Of a DNA stretch of 8,019 bases, positions 1-7,204 are shown piece by piece. Below the pieces are notes generated by a model. It did no database searches, was not told the origin of the DNA, and saw nothing but the letters and a program-made list of their open reading frames with translations. The DNA comes from Sphaerochaetaceae bacterium (GTDB taxonomy: Bacteria; Spirochaetota; Spirochaetia; Sphaerochaetales; Sphaerochaetaceae). Within the stretch, counting starts at the first letter, position 1; each line of letters begins with the position of its first letter. The position numbers and the translations under genes were made by a program. Location of the stretch: the NCBI GenBank assembly GCA_023231265.1, contig JALNVT010000114.1, forward strand, positions 1 to 8,019, given 5' to 3'.

Positions 1-410
1 GAATCTTTTTTTTATTCCTCGCAAAATATATCATTTTTTCGAAATTGCAATAATAACTTATATCGTTTTTATATAAGTATAATAATTAATAATAGTATAA
101 GTTTTAGTTACACAATAAAATATTATTGATTCAATAGCATTTAAATATGATTAATTAAAGTAATGATAGTTTTTTATTAAATTTACCCAACATTTTGATA
201 TCATAAATTATATTTTCTATATTGATTATTACATCAATTATATGAGTCTCAGAAAACCAAAGAGAAGAATTCAATTCATCTTTAGCACTTCAACATCTAA
301 AAAATAGCTGCGCACTTTAAAATGCATACATATAATTTCAATCAAAAACTCACCTCAAATCTCTGTACTTATGCTTCAAAGAGAGTTAACATCTCAGTTG
401 GAGATGCAAT
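1..410. other. AT-rich intergenic region, no gene seen
   Basis: No credible coding frame was found on either strand. The stretch is dominated by A/T runs. Its right end carries the ribosome binding site of the dehydrogenase that starts at 411, and there is a TATAAT box at 331-336. Positions 286-304 are almost identical to 3582-3600 in the other large intergenic region. The leftmost bases, read on the minus strand, contain a GAGGAA-like element about 16 bases from the edge. It could belong to a leftward gene outside the window, but no start codon is visible. Confidence 0.7.
331..336 (+). promoter_or_regulatory. Possible -10 box for the dehydrogenase gene
   Basis: A perfect TATAAT lies 74 bases before the start codon at 411. 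No recognisable TTGACA-like box sits 16-18 bases upstream (that position reads CTGCGC or TGCGCA). In DNA this AT-rich a lone TATAAT occurs often by chance, so this is only a candidate. Confidence 0.25.
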
Positions 411-1418
411 ATGGAAAAAATGTTTCTCGTTACAGGCTCAGGTGGCCATTTAGGATCTACGGTTGTAAAATATTTACTTTCAAAAGGATGCAAGGTAAGA
501 GGGTTAAGATTCAAACACACATCACTTAAAACCCCAATTGCAGAGGAGGTCTTCTACGCAGATGTCAGAGACCTTGAAAGCATGAATGATTTCTTCAACT
601 GCTCAAATGCTGTGGTAATTCATACCGCAGGAATTGTTACAATCTCAAAAAAAATGAATTCAAAGGTCTATGATACCAATGTTGTGGGTACAGAGAATGT
701 GATAGCGCAGGCAAAAAGAATACATGCCAGATTGATTTACGTAAGCAGTGTTCATGCCATAACAGAAGAGCCCTCTATCTCTGCAGATCATAAAGAAAGA
801 TATCCATTCAAAATTGATAGCTCGAGTAAAAAAGATGCTTATTCAAGAACCAAAGCAATTGCAACTGCAGCTGTAAGAAAAGCAGCAGAAGGTCCTGATA
901 GGATTGATTACAACATAGTTTACCCTTCAGGTATCTTTGGCCCAGGAGACTATGGAAACAATCTTATAAATCTTGCAATGAAAGAATATTTAAAGAAGAA
1001 AATCACAACATACATAGATGGAGGATATAACTTGATTGATGTGAGAGCGGTAGCACAGGCCATTGTCAATCTTGCTCTAGATGACTCATTGAAGAATAAA
1101 GAATATCTGCTCTCTGGTGATTACACAAGCATAAAAGATCTGTTCAACACGATATCAGAGGAAGTCAAAATAGATCATCCTAAAATAACACTTCCAACAT
1201 GGCTACTTGTACTTCTGAATCCTGCAACTGCATTGTACTACAGGTTGAGAAAGATGCCAGCAATCTACTGTCCTTATTCACTGAAAACACTCACAAGGAA
1301 AATTGAATTCAACAATGAAGAGGCAAAAAGAGAGCTGAAGCTCATGATATATCCATTGAGAGTGACAATCTTAGATACAGTCTCTTTCTTGAAATGCAAT
1401 CTATCCTTTTTTGAATGA
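411..1418 (+). CDS. NAD-dependent epimerase/dehydratase family protein (extended SDR)
   Basis: This is a 335-residue cytoplasmic oxidoreductase of the extended short-chain dehydrogenase superfamily. The N-terminal Rossmann motif TGSGGHLG (residues 8-15) should bind NAD(P). D51-V52 fits the adenine-contact position, HTAG is at 71-74, the catalytic Ser region is VSSVH (111-115), and the catalytic pair is Y144-x3-K148. PSGIFGPGD (172-180) is the usual substrate-side loop. The C-terminal part (about 261-320) resembles the 3-beta-HSD / dihydroflavonol reductase-like group, including a hydrophobic stretch near 263-278. Length is normal for the family. The ATG at 411 is chosen because GGAG (400-403) precedes it by 7 bases; Met4 has no such spacing. 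The gene is apparently monocistronic and converges on guaB. The substrate cannot be told from sequence: nucleotide sugars, sterol-like compounds and aldehydes are all possible. Confidence 0.87.
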   Translation: MEKMFLVTGSGGHLGSTVVKYLLSKGCKVRGLRFKHTSLKTPIAEEVFYADVRDLESMNDFFNCSNAVVIHTAGIVTISKKMNSKVYDTNVVGTENVIAQAKRIHARLIYVSSVHAITEEPSISADHKERYPFKIDSSSKKDAYSRTKAIATAAVRKAAEGPDRIDYNIVYPSGIFGPGDYGNNLINLAMKEYLKKKITTYIDGGYNLIDVRAVAQAIVNLALDDSLKNKEYLLSGDYTSIKDLFNTISEEVKIDHPKITLPTWLLVLLNPATALYYRLRKMPAIYCPYSLKTLTRKIEFNNEEAKRELKLMIYPLRVTILDTVSFLKCNLSFFE

Positions 1419-1443
1419 TTCAATGCTGCTGTATGATGGAGAG

Positions 1444-1482
1444 AGAAACAAAGAAGGTGGAATCAATTGCTGACCCACCTTC
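1444..1482 (-). terminator. Intrinsic terminator of guaB
   Basis: A perfect 8-bp stem pairs GAAGGTGG (1453-1460) with CCACCTTC (1475-1482) around a 14-base loop. Read on the minus strand the stem is followed by TTTGTTTCTC, a U-rich tail, and it lies 24 bases past the guaB stop codon. Read on the plus strand it is followed by CATAATTAAG, which is a poor tail. It is therefore assigned to guaB, although it may also slow transcription from the convergent dehydrogenase gene. Confidence 0.75.
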
Positions 1483-1506
1483 CATAATTAAGTTATCATT
1501 TCAAAT

Positions 1507-3015
1507 TTATTTTCTATCGCCTGTACCATTATCTTTGAGAGTTACATCATGAGCTCCGCCTTCAACAATGGATGTTTCAGAAACCAATGTCAATCTTGCT
1601 CTCTCTCTCAATTCAGGAAGAGTCAGAGCACCACAGTTGCACATTGTGCTTCTTACCTTGCTCAATGAAAGCTGAACATTGTTCTTCAAAGAACCTGCAT
1701 ATGGAACATAAGAATCAACACCTTCAACAAATGAAAGTTTTTTATCTCCCCCCATATCGTATCTCTGCCAGTTTCTAGCTCTAGCGCTTCCTTCACCCCA
1801 GTACTCTTTCATGTAGTTTCCATTCACACTTATTCTCTGTGTTGGACTCTCATCAAATCTTGCAAAATATCTACCAAGCATTACGAAGTCAGCTCCCATA
1901 GCCAATGCCAATGTGATGTGATAATCATGAACGATACCACCATCACTGCAAACAGGAATGTAAATACCAGTCTCTTCAAAGTATTCATCACGAGCTGCTG
2001 CCACTTCAATCATTGCTGTAGCCTGACCTCTACCAATACCTTTGGTCTCTCTTGTTATGCAGATTGAACCACCACCAATACCAACTTTGATGAAGTCAGC
2101 ACCTGCTTTTGCAAGGAATCTGAATCCCTCACGATCAACTACATTACCAGCACCAACTTTAACATCATCACCATAGGTCTTTCTGATGAAGTCGATTGTA
2201 TTTGCTTGCCACTGTGAGAATCCTTCTGATGAATCTATACAGAGAACATCGGCACCTGCTTCAATCAAAGCTGGAACTCTCTCTGCATAGTCACGAGTGT
2301 TGATACCAGCACCAACGATATAACGTTTGTGAGAATCCAACAATTCATTTGGATTGTCTTTATGGCTGTCATAGTCCTTTCTAAATACAAAATATTTTAA
2401 CTTCTGATCCTTATCGATGATTGGAAGAGCATTCAGTTTGTTGTCCCACAGCAGATCATTTGCTTCTGAAAGAGTTATTGTATCCATACCATAGATCAAT
2501 TTATCAAATGGTGTCATGAAAGTTTCAACTTTTTTATCCAGACCCATTCGGGATATTCTCCAGTCTCGTGATGTTACAACACCAAGAAGCTTACCATTAG
2601 CAGTACCATCTTCTGTTACTGCAATTGTTGAGTGTCCTTTCTCTTCTTTCAATTTTACGATATCACCCAATGTTGCTGATGGTGCTATGTTAGAATCAGA
2701 TGCTACAAAACCAGCTTTGAAGCTCTTAACTTTTGCAACCATTGCTGCTTCATCCTCAATAGTTTGAGAACCGTAAATAAAAGCACATCCGCCCTCTCTA
2801 GCAAGAGCCTCGCCCATTCTTTCACCACTGACGCTCTGCATGATTGCACTTATCATTGGAATGTTTAGATTGATTTTTGATTCTTCACCCTTTTTGAATT
2901 TAACCAAAGGTGTTTTTAAAGAAACGTTTGAAGGGATGCAGTTCTCGTTAGAATAACCAGGAACTAATAAATATTCACTAAATGTGTGAGAAGGTTTGTC
3001 GAAAAAAAATGCCAT
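1507..3015 (-). CDS. guaB: IMP dehydrogenase, Tritrichomonas-like type
   Basis: This 502-residue enzyme oxidises IMP to XMP with NAD+, the committed step of guanine nucleotide synthesis in the cytoplasm. It is a TIM barrel interrupted by a CBS (Bateman) module at about residues 110-220. The catalytic loop GIGGGSICITR (312-322) carries nucleophile C319. D261 and D358 (in CSDGG) fit NAD and IMP contacts, and R382 lies in MLGRYFA. The mobile flap ARNWQRYD (413-420) supplies the R418-Y419 dyad, and E431 follows in FVEGVDSYVPYAG. These positions match, number for number, those reported for the Tritrichomonas foetus enzyme, so the two probably align almost without gaps. K310 and E431 are the residues linked to mycophenolate insensitivity in that enzyme. 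The ATG is supported by AGGAG (minus strand, 3022-3026) with a 6-base spacer. The gene stands alone; no guaA is next to it. No truncation is seen. Confidence 0.97.
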   Translation of the reverse strand: MAFFFDKPSHTFSEYLLVPGYSNENCIPSNVSLKTPLVKFKKGEESKINLNIPMISAIMQSVSGERMGEALAREGGCAFIYGSQTIEDEAAMVAKVKSFKAGFVASDSNIAPSATLGDIVKLKEEKGHSTIAVTEDGTANGKLLGVVTSRDWRISRMGLDKKVETFMTPFDKLIYGMDTITLSEANDLLWDNKLNALPIIDKDQKLKYFVFRKDYDSHKDNPNELLDSHKRYIVGAGINTRDYAERVPALIEAGADVLCIDSSEGFSQWQANTIDFIRKTYGDDVKVGAGNVVDREGFRFLAKAGADFIKVGIGGGSICITRETKGIGRGQATAMIEVAAARDEYFEETGIYIPVCSDGGIVHDYHITLALAMGADFVMLGRYFARFDESPTQRISVNGNYMKEYWGEGSARARNWQRYDMGGDKKLSFVEGVDSYVPYAGSLKNNVQLSLSKVRSTMCNCGALTLPELRERARLTLVSETSIVEGGAHDVTLKDNGTGDRK

Positions 3016-3031
3016 AAGTAACTCCTACTTT

Positions 3032-3060
3032 TTGACAACTCATATTGCCTTAATTATAGA
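3032..3060 (+). promoter_or_regulatory. Candidate rightward promoter inside the guaB upstream region
   Basis: A perfect TTGACA (3032-3037) is followed after 17 bases by TATAGA (3055-3060), four of six matches to the -10 consensus. Transcription would begin near 3067 and run into the gene-free 1.1-kb region, away from guaB. No coding target is close by; the next gene starts at 4130. This could be a spurious or bidirectional promoter, or could drive an unannotated RNA. Confidence 0.4.
3053..3058 (-). promoter_or_regulatory. Candidate -10 box of guaB
   Basis: Minus-strand TATAAT lies 37 bases upstream of the guaB start codon, which would give an untranslated leader of about 30 bases. The -35 position at 17-base spacing reads CATTTT, a poor match, so the promoter would be weak or activator-dependent. 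The box overlaps the -10 of the rightward candidate at 3055-3060. Confidence 0.4.
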
Positions 3061-3301
3061 AATTATTCAACATCAAAAATGTTTTTTTCATATAATTTAA
3101 CTTGTTTCCTGCATTATATTTATGTAAAACTGGTATAATATTTATTATAAAAAAATTGAAAATTTTTATTGAAATCAATAATAATTGCATTTTTTATATA
3201 TTATTAAATTAATTAATAAGATATTTATGTAAACATAAAATATTGATATTTTCGAAAAAATAATATCGACATTGTTTGTTTTTTTGTCACAATACTTAAA
3301 G

Positions 3302-3322
3302 AATACATAATGAATATGTATT
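3302..3322. repeat. 8-bp inverted repeat, 5-base loop
   Basis: AATACATA (3302-3309) is the exact complement of TATGTATT (3315-3322), with ATGAA between. It may be an operator half-site pair or a weak RNA hairpin. No U-rich tail follows, and in DNA this AT-rich it could be chance. Confidence 0.35.
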
Positions 3323-3581
3323 GATACAAATTCATTCCATTATCTTTATATATCTAAGCCTCTATATACAATGGAACTTAAATTTCTTTTTTAAGATTTG
3401 TCTTTAAATATTAATATATTTATGAAAATGATGAACAATAAATAATGTACTGAATATAACTTTACAAATCGACTAAATATATCTGATAACATTGATAATG
3501 CATTTTATTCGTTATGCAATACAAATAACAGAATTTACCAAAACGTTTGTAATTTCAGTTGTACTAAATAAGAAATAATGA

Positions 3582-3600
3582 CACTTCAAAATCTAAAAAA
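3582..3600. repeat. Intergenic motif shared with 286-304
   Basis: CACTTCAAAATCTAAAAAA here matches 286-304 at 18 of 19 positions (one C/A difference). The similarity continues weakly downstream (TGCGCA against TGTGCA). Both copies are plus-strand and intergenic. Confidence 0.3.
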
Positions 3601-3688
3601 AAATTGTGCAAAATCTTATAAAATCAAAATAAATAAATCAGCATCTCACATTATATATAATCTATCATTTTAGTTAGAATTATATTTT

Positions 3689-3724
3689 AAAATCTACTTG
3701 TACTTAAAGAGATAAAATCTACTT
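3689..3724. repeat. 11-bp direct repeat, 25-bp period
   Basis: AAAATCTACTT occurs at 3689-3699 and again at 3714-3724. The sequence between (TACTTAAAG) also partly echoes the unit. Two copies spaced 25 bp apart might form a protein-binding site, but no function is shown. Confidence 0.35.
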
Positions 3725-4062
3725 AAATTCTTTAATATACACTGAAAAAAATAATTCAATTCATTTTTCTCTTTTTTGTTAATAAAACTATGTAATTGAA
3801 GGTCTAAGATTCAACTGATATCTTAAAGATCTAGCATACTTATTTTGTATTATTTTCCAATTCTATTTTCACATTGATATTTAACGAACATTCATTGCTT
3901 TTGGACTATATACACTTTTTATGCATAAATATACAAATATAATATTGGGGTTTTTGACATATATCTTAATCAATATATTTATTTGATTTTTTTTAATTTC
4001 TTTCTATACAGTATTTTATATCTAAATAATAAGTCATTCTGCTTCATTTTATTTTCAATGGG

Positions 4063-4101
4063 TTGACACTTTATTGCCAAAATATGTTATGTTTATACTA
4101 T
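4063..4101 (+). promoter_or_regulatory. Promoter region of the betaine importer operon
   Basis: A perfect TTGACA (4063-4068) is followed after 16 bases by TGTTAT (4085-4090), four of six matches. A second arrangement is TTGCCA (4074-4079), 16 bases, TACTAT (4096-4101). Either would start transcription 20-35 bases before the start codon at 4130, leaving a short leader without room for a riboswitch. Osmotic control is usual for such operons, but no specific operator is visible. Confidence 0.55.
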
Positions 4102-4129
4102 ATACTACATAACCAAGGAGAAAAAAAGT

Positions 4130-5083
4130 ATGAAAAAATTAAGCATATTAGCATTGACATTTTTGCTATTGGCTACAGGTAATATTTTCGCTAGCGGGAA
4201 TGCAGAAGAAGCAAAAGAGACCCTCGTTTTCGGTGATGTTTCATGGGATTCAGTTCAGGTCCATAACAGAATTATGGCCTTCATTATAGAAAATGGTTTG
4301 ACAGGTTATGATACTGATTTTGTACCAGGGGATACATTGCCAATTCTTACTGGAGTACAACAAGGTGATATTGATATTGATATGGAATCATGGCATTCAA
4401 ATTTTCCAGAAGTTTACAGAAAGAGTATTGAATCAGGCAATGTCATTGATTTAGGTCAGAACATGCCAGATGCACCACAAGGTTGGTGGGTACCACGATA
4501 TTTAGTTGAAGGACCAGATGCTCTTGCTCCAGATTTGAAAAGTGTTGCAGATTTACCAAAATATGCAAATCTCTTCCCAGATCCAGAAGACCCATCAAAA
4601 GGTATGATTCTAGGTGGAGTTGCAGGTTGGTCACAGATGAAAAAAAGTGAGCAGATATTTGAAGATAACAACTTAGAAGATACATACAACTTGGCAATCA
4701 CAGGTGGTGGTACAGCTCTAGCTGGAACAATGGTCGGTGCTTATAAAAAAGGCGAACCATGGGTAGGTTACTACTGGGCTCCTACTTCAATTCTTGGAAG
4801 ACTTGATATGATTCGTCTTGAAGGAAGTGAATATGAACCAGCACTTGTAAACATACTTGTAAATAAATCAATGATTGAAAAAGCTCCAGAAGTAGTTGAA
4901 ATTCTTAAAAAGTATTCAACAACAGTTGATGAGAATAATGAATTCTTAGCAAAGATGGAAGAAAATGGATGGTCAACTCAAGAAACCGCTGTTTGGTTCT
5001 TAAACAACAAAGAAGCTGTTTGGACAAAATGGGTTTCAAGTGACGTAGCAACTAAAGTAAAAAGTGCTTTGAAGGCACTGTAA
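4130..5083 (+). CDS. proX: Glycine betaine/proline ABC transporter substrate-binding protein
   Basis: This is a 317-residue periplasmic receptor of the OpuAC family that captures glycine betaine, proline betaine or a related quaternary amine and delivers it to the permease encoded two genes downstream. A signal peptide is clear: KK at 2-3, a hydrophobic core at about 4-16 and a likely signal peptidase I site after IFA (19-21). There is no lipobox Cys, so the protein should be soluble in the periplasm, which implies a two-membrane cell. Family features include VFGDVSWDS (33-41), DIDMESWHSN (82-91), GWWVPRY (118-124) and PWVGYYWAPT (210-219). The tryptophans W39, W88, W119/W120, W211 and W216 are candidates for the aromatic cage that binds the cationic ligand. 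AGGAG (4116-4120) lies 9 bases before the ATG. It is the first gene of a three-gene operon. Ligand specificity within the betaine/choline/proline range is not settled by sequence. Confidence 0.93.
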   Translation: MKKLSILALTFLLLATGNIFASGNAEEAKETLVFGDVSWDSVQVHNRIMAFIIENGLTGYDTDFVPGDTLPILTGVQQGDIDIDMESWHSNFPEVYRKSIESGNVIDLGQNMPDAPQGWWVPRYLVEGPDALAPDLKSVADLPKYANLFPDPEDPSKGMILGGVAGWSQMKKSEQIFEDNNLEDTYNLAITGGGTALAGTMVGAYKKGEPWVGYYWAPTSILGRLDMIRLEGSEYEPALVNILVNKSMIEKAPEVVEILKKYSTTVDENNEFLAKMEENGWSTQETAVWFLNNKEAVWTKWVSSDVATKVKSALKAL

Positions 5084-5093
5084 GAGGATATTG

Positions 5094-6308
5094 ATGGCAG
5101 AAGAAAATAATGCACAGATAGTTATAAAAAACTTATGGAAGATTTATGGTAAAGACCCCAAAAAGGTTTTCCAAAAAAAACTCCAAGATAAGAGTAAAGA
5201 AGAAATTCAAAAAAAAACTGGATGTATTGTAGGATTGCGTGATATCAACTTGGAGATAAAAAAAGGTGAGTTCTATATTCTTATGGGACTCTCCGGCAGT
5301 GGAAAATCTACTTTAATTAGATCTCTTATTCGACTCATAAAGTCGACTAAGGGAGCTATTGAGATCAACGGTGCCGATATTACCAAGATGAATACAGAGC
5401 AACTCATGCAGTTCAGAAGAAAGACATATGGTATGGTATTCCAGCACTATGGTCTACTTCCTCACATGAGTGTTCTTGATAATGCTGCCTATGGTTTGAA
5501 GATCAAAGGCATTGATAAAGAAGAGCGTTATAAAAAAGCAATGGAAGTTCTTGAAACAGTTGGACTCAAAGGCTGGGAAGATTACTACCCAACAAATCTA
5601 TCAGGTGGAATGCAGCAGCGTGTTGGCCTAGCCCGTGCTCTGGCAAACGAGCCTGAAATACTTCTTATGGATGAACCTTTCAGTGGACTTGATCCACTTA
5701 TCAGAAGACAGATGCAAGATGAACTGGTGGAGATACAATCAACTCTGCAAAAAACAATCATCTTTGTTACCCATGATCTTCATGAGGCCCTAAAATTGGG
5801 TGATAAGATTGCCATCATGAGAAATGGTGAGATTGTTCAAATTGGAACCCCAGAAGATATTGTGACAAACCCAGCTAATGAATATGTAAGTGAGTTTGTT
5901 CAAGATGCCTCACCTGCCAAGATATTGACAGCTGGAAGCATAATGAGTGATGTTCCAATAATTACATATGCATGGGAAGGTCCCAAAACAGCTCTGACTT
6001 TGATGAAAAGTGAGAAAAAAACCGTGGGATACGTAGTTGATCAGAAACGATCATTCTTGGGTATCATTACATCAAAAGAACTTGAAAGATTGTTGAATCT
6101 TGAAGAGAAATTTAAAACCATACCTGCATCTTCAATAGTGAAAGTTGAATCAGTAAATCCTGATATGATTGTTGAGGAGCTATTTGCAATTGCTCCTAAA
6201 AATCACTATGCGATTCCTGTAGTTGATGAAAAAAACAGACTGTTAGGGAGAATTACAAACGATGCAATTTTCGATTCCATTTCTGTAGACGGAGGTTCAG
6301 ATGATTAA
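5094..6308 (+). CDS. proV: Glycine betaine/proline ABC transporter ATP-binding protein with CBS domains
   Basis: This is the cytoplasmic ATPase of the importer, 404 residues from this start. Walker A GLSGSGKST is at 65-73, the Q-loop Gln at 117 (VFQHYGLLPH), the signature LSGGMQQ at 169-175, Walker B ILLMDEP with D193-E194, and the switch His at 227 (VTHDLHEAL). After about residue 275 come two CBS repeats (about 277-335 and 346-398). In OpuA-type importers such modules gate transport in response to ionic strength; that role here is by family analogy. The N-terminal stretch at about 19-47 (Lys-rich, KSKEEI) is usual for ProV/OpuAA. A TTG at 5091 is in frame, but ATG 5094 is preferred because AGAGGA (5083-5088) is spaced properly only for it. 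The gene begins 10 bases after the binding-protein gene and overlaps the permease gene by 8 bases. Runs of 8 and 9 A residues lie at 5173-5180 and 5209-5217. Confidence 0.95.
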   Translation: MAEENNAQIVIKNLWKIYGKDPKKVFQKKLQDKSKEEIQKKTGCIVGLRDINLEIKKGEFYILMGLSGSGKSTLIRSLIRLIKSTKGAIEINGADITKMNTEQLMQFRRKTYGMVFQHYGLLPHMSVLDNAAYGLKIKGIDKEERYKKAMEVLETVGLKGWEDYYPTNLSGGMQQRVGLARALANEPEILLMDEPFSGLDPLIRRQMQDELVEIQSTLQKTIIFVTHDLHEALKLGDKIAIMRNGEIVQIGTPEDIVTNPANEYVSEFVQDASPAKILTAGSIMSDVPIITYAWEGPKTALTLMKSEKKTVGYVVDQKRSFLGIITSKELERLLNLEEKFKTIPASSIVKVESVNPDMIVEELFAIAPKNHYAIPVVDEKNRLLGRITNDAIFDSISVDGGSDD

Positions 6309-7161
6309 ATTTCCAGAATTAATTAATATCCCATTGGCAGAAGGTGTTGATAAAATAATGGATTGGTTGCTTCTGCACCTTGACGGATTTTTTGATGCAA
6401 TTGGATTCATCATTTTGAAAGTGGTGATGGCATTTGAAGACGTATTTTTATACATACCATGGTTTGTTTTGGTTCTTTTAATTGGACTTGCTGGATGGAA
6501 ATTGGTAAGAAGTCTCAAAATGGGTATTGTCTTCATGATTCTCATGATGATAATAGGATTATTTGGGTACTGGGAGTTGGCTATGCAGACTCTTGCTCTT
6601 GTTATCGCATCCGTAGTATTTGCGCTTCTTATAGGTCTTCCAATGGGAATACATATGGCCAGAAATGACCGTACTCAGAAGATACTTAAGCCAATGTTAG
6701 ATGGAATGCAGACAATGCCTTCATTTGTATATCTGATTCCAGCTCTGATGTTCTTCGGAATGGGAAAGGTGCCTGCAATGTTTGCAACAATCATCTATGC
6801 AGTTCCACCAGTAATCAGATTGACCAATGTTGGTATAAGGACTGTTGATGTTGAAGCTGTTGAAGCTGCTAAAGCTTTCGGTGCAACATCAAGACAGATT
6901 TTGCTCGACGTTCAGCTTCCGCTGGCAAAGCCCTCTATAATGGTTGGTATAAACCAAACTACAATGATGGCACTTGCTATGATTGTAATTGGCTCAATGA
7001 TTGGAGCTAAAGGCCTGGGTATGGAAGTACTCCTTGCAATTGGTAGAATTGAAGTCGGTCGAGGATTTGAAGCAGGAATCTCTATTGTATTCTTGGCGAT
7101 CATCATTGACAGAATAACATTCTCCTTCAGTGAGAAAAAAACTAAAACAGAAAAAAAATAA
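6301..7161 (+). CDS. proW: Glycine betaine/proline ABC transporter permease
   Basis: This is a 286-residue inner-membrane permease of the ProW/OpuAB family, presumably forming a homodimer with two ATPase subunits. Hydrophobic segments lie at about 32-49, 53-68, 74-90, 96-118, 141-154, 158-178, 214-236 and 257-274. The EAA coupling loop that docks on the ATPase is VEAAKAFGATSRQILLDVQLPLAKPSI (187-213, shown by its ends VEAAKAFGA and LPLAKPSI). TMPSFVYLIPALMFFGMG (138-155) is another family hallmark. The C terminus is a short Lys-rich tail. GGAGG (6291-6295) lies 5 bases before the ATG, and the first eight bases, ATGATTAA, also contain the ATPase stop codon, so translation is probably coupled. 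It is the last gene of the operon, followed by a hairpin at 7162-7187 and a terminator at 7205-7247. I found no fused substrate-binding domain. Confidence 0.93.
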   Translation: MIKFPELINIPLAEGVDKIMDWLLLHLDGFFDAIGFIILKVVMAFEDVFLYIPWFVLVLLIGLAGWKLVRSLKMGIVFMILMMIIGLFGYWELAMQTLALVIASVVFALLIGLPMGIHMARNDRTQKILKPMLDGMQTMPSFVYLIPALMFFGMGKVPAMFATIIYAVPPVIRLTNVGIRTVDVEAVEAAKAFGATSRQILLDVQLPLAKPSIMVGINQTTMMALAMIVIGSMIGAKGLGMEVLLAIGRIEVGRGFEAGISIVFLAIIIDRITFSFSEKKTKTEKK

Positions 7162-7187
7162 ATTCCAACAAATAAAATTATTGGAAT
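7162..7187 (+). other. Small hairpin directly after the permease stop codon
   Basis: ATTCCAA (7162-7168) pairs with TTGGAAT (7181-7187) around a 12-base AT-rich loop, starting one base after the stop codon. No T-tract follows (CATATAG), so it is not itself an intrinsic terminator. It may stabilise the 3' end of the operon mRNA together with the terminator downstream. Confidence 0.4.
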
Positions 7188-7204
7188 CATATAGATATAT
7201 GTAG

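Larger units (their letters stand above)
3016..4129. other. 1.1-kb extremely AT-rich intergenic region
   Basis: It lies between two divergently transcribed units, guaB (-) and the betaine importer operon (+). No convincing coding frame with a ribosome binding site was found on either strand. Hand counts of single 60-base lines give about 5-11 G/C per line (for example 5 at 3181-3240 and 11 at 3601-3660). It contains promoter signals at both ends, three perfect plus-strand TTGACA hexamers (3032, 3954, 4063), an 8-bp inverted repeat at 3302-3322, an 11-bp direct repeat at 3689-3724, and a copy of a motif also found at 286-304. No tRNA, known riboswitch or clear intrinsic terminator was recognised. 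Confidence 0.75.

Noticed and set aside
1..410. Replication origin or DnaA-box cluster in an AT-rich region
   Set aside because: No TTATCCACA-like boxes were seen here or in 3016-4129, and no dnaA, dnaN or parAB genes are nearby.
1572..1778. 68-codon plus-strand open frame
   Set aside because: Antisense to the well-conserved guaB C-terminal region, with Cys/Ser-rich low-information translation. It is a shadow frame.
2516..2767. 83-codon plus-strand open frame
   Set aside because: It lies wholly inside guaB on the opposite strand, has no family resemblance, and is explained as a shadow of the conserved enzyme.
3016..3060. Purine riboswitch in front of guaB
   Set aside because: The region before the start codon is too short and AT-rich, and I could not find the conserved three-way junction elements.
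3335..3376. Hairpin as a terminator (TTCCATT with AATGGAA, inner TATATA pair)
   Set aside because: The stem is short and AT-rich with an uneven internal loop, and the T-run downstream is interrupted and displaced. This is likely chance in such AT-rich DNA.
3954..3979. TTGACA with a TATATT as a promoter
   Set aside because: The spacing to the best -10 is only 14 bases, and hexamers at 16-18 bases match poorly.
4443..4701. Two minus-strand open frames of 81-84 codons
   Set aside because: Both are antisense to the binding-protein gene, overlap each other in different frames and match no family.
5091..5093. TTG as the start codon of the ATPase
   Set aside because: The Shine-Dalgarno element would be only about 3 bases away; the ATG three bases later has normal spacing.
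6297..6545. 82-codon minus-strand open frame
   Set aside because: Antisense to the permease start, whose SD, operon overlap and family match are all convincing.
6912..7190. 92-codon minus-strand open frame
   Set aside because: Its hydrophobic translation simply mirrors the permease membrane segments on the opposite strand.
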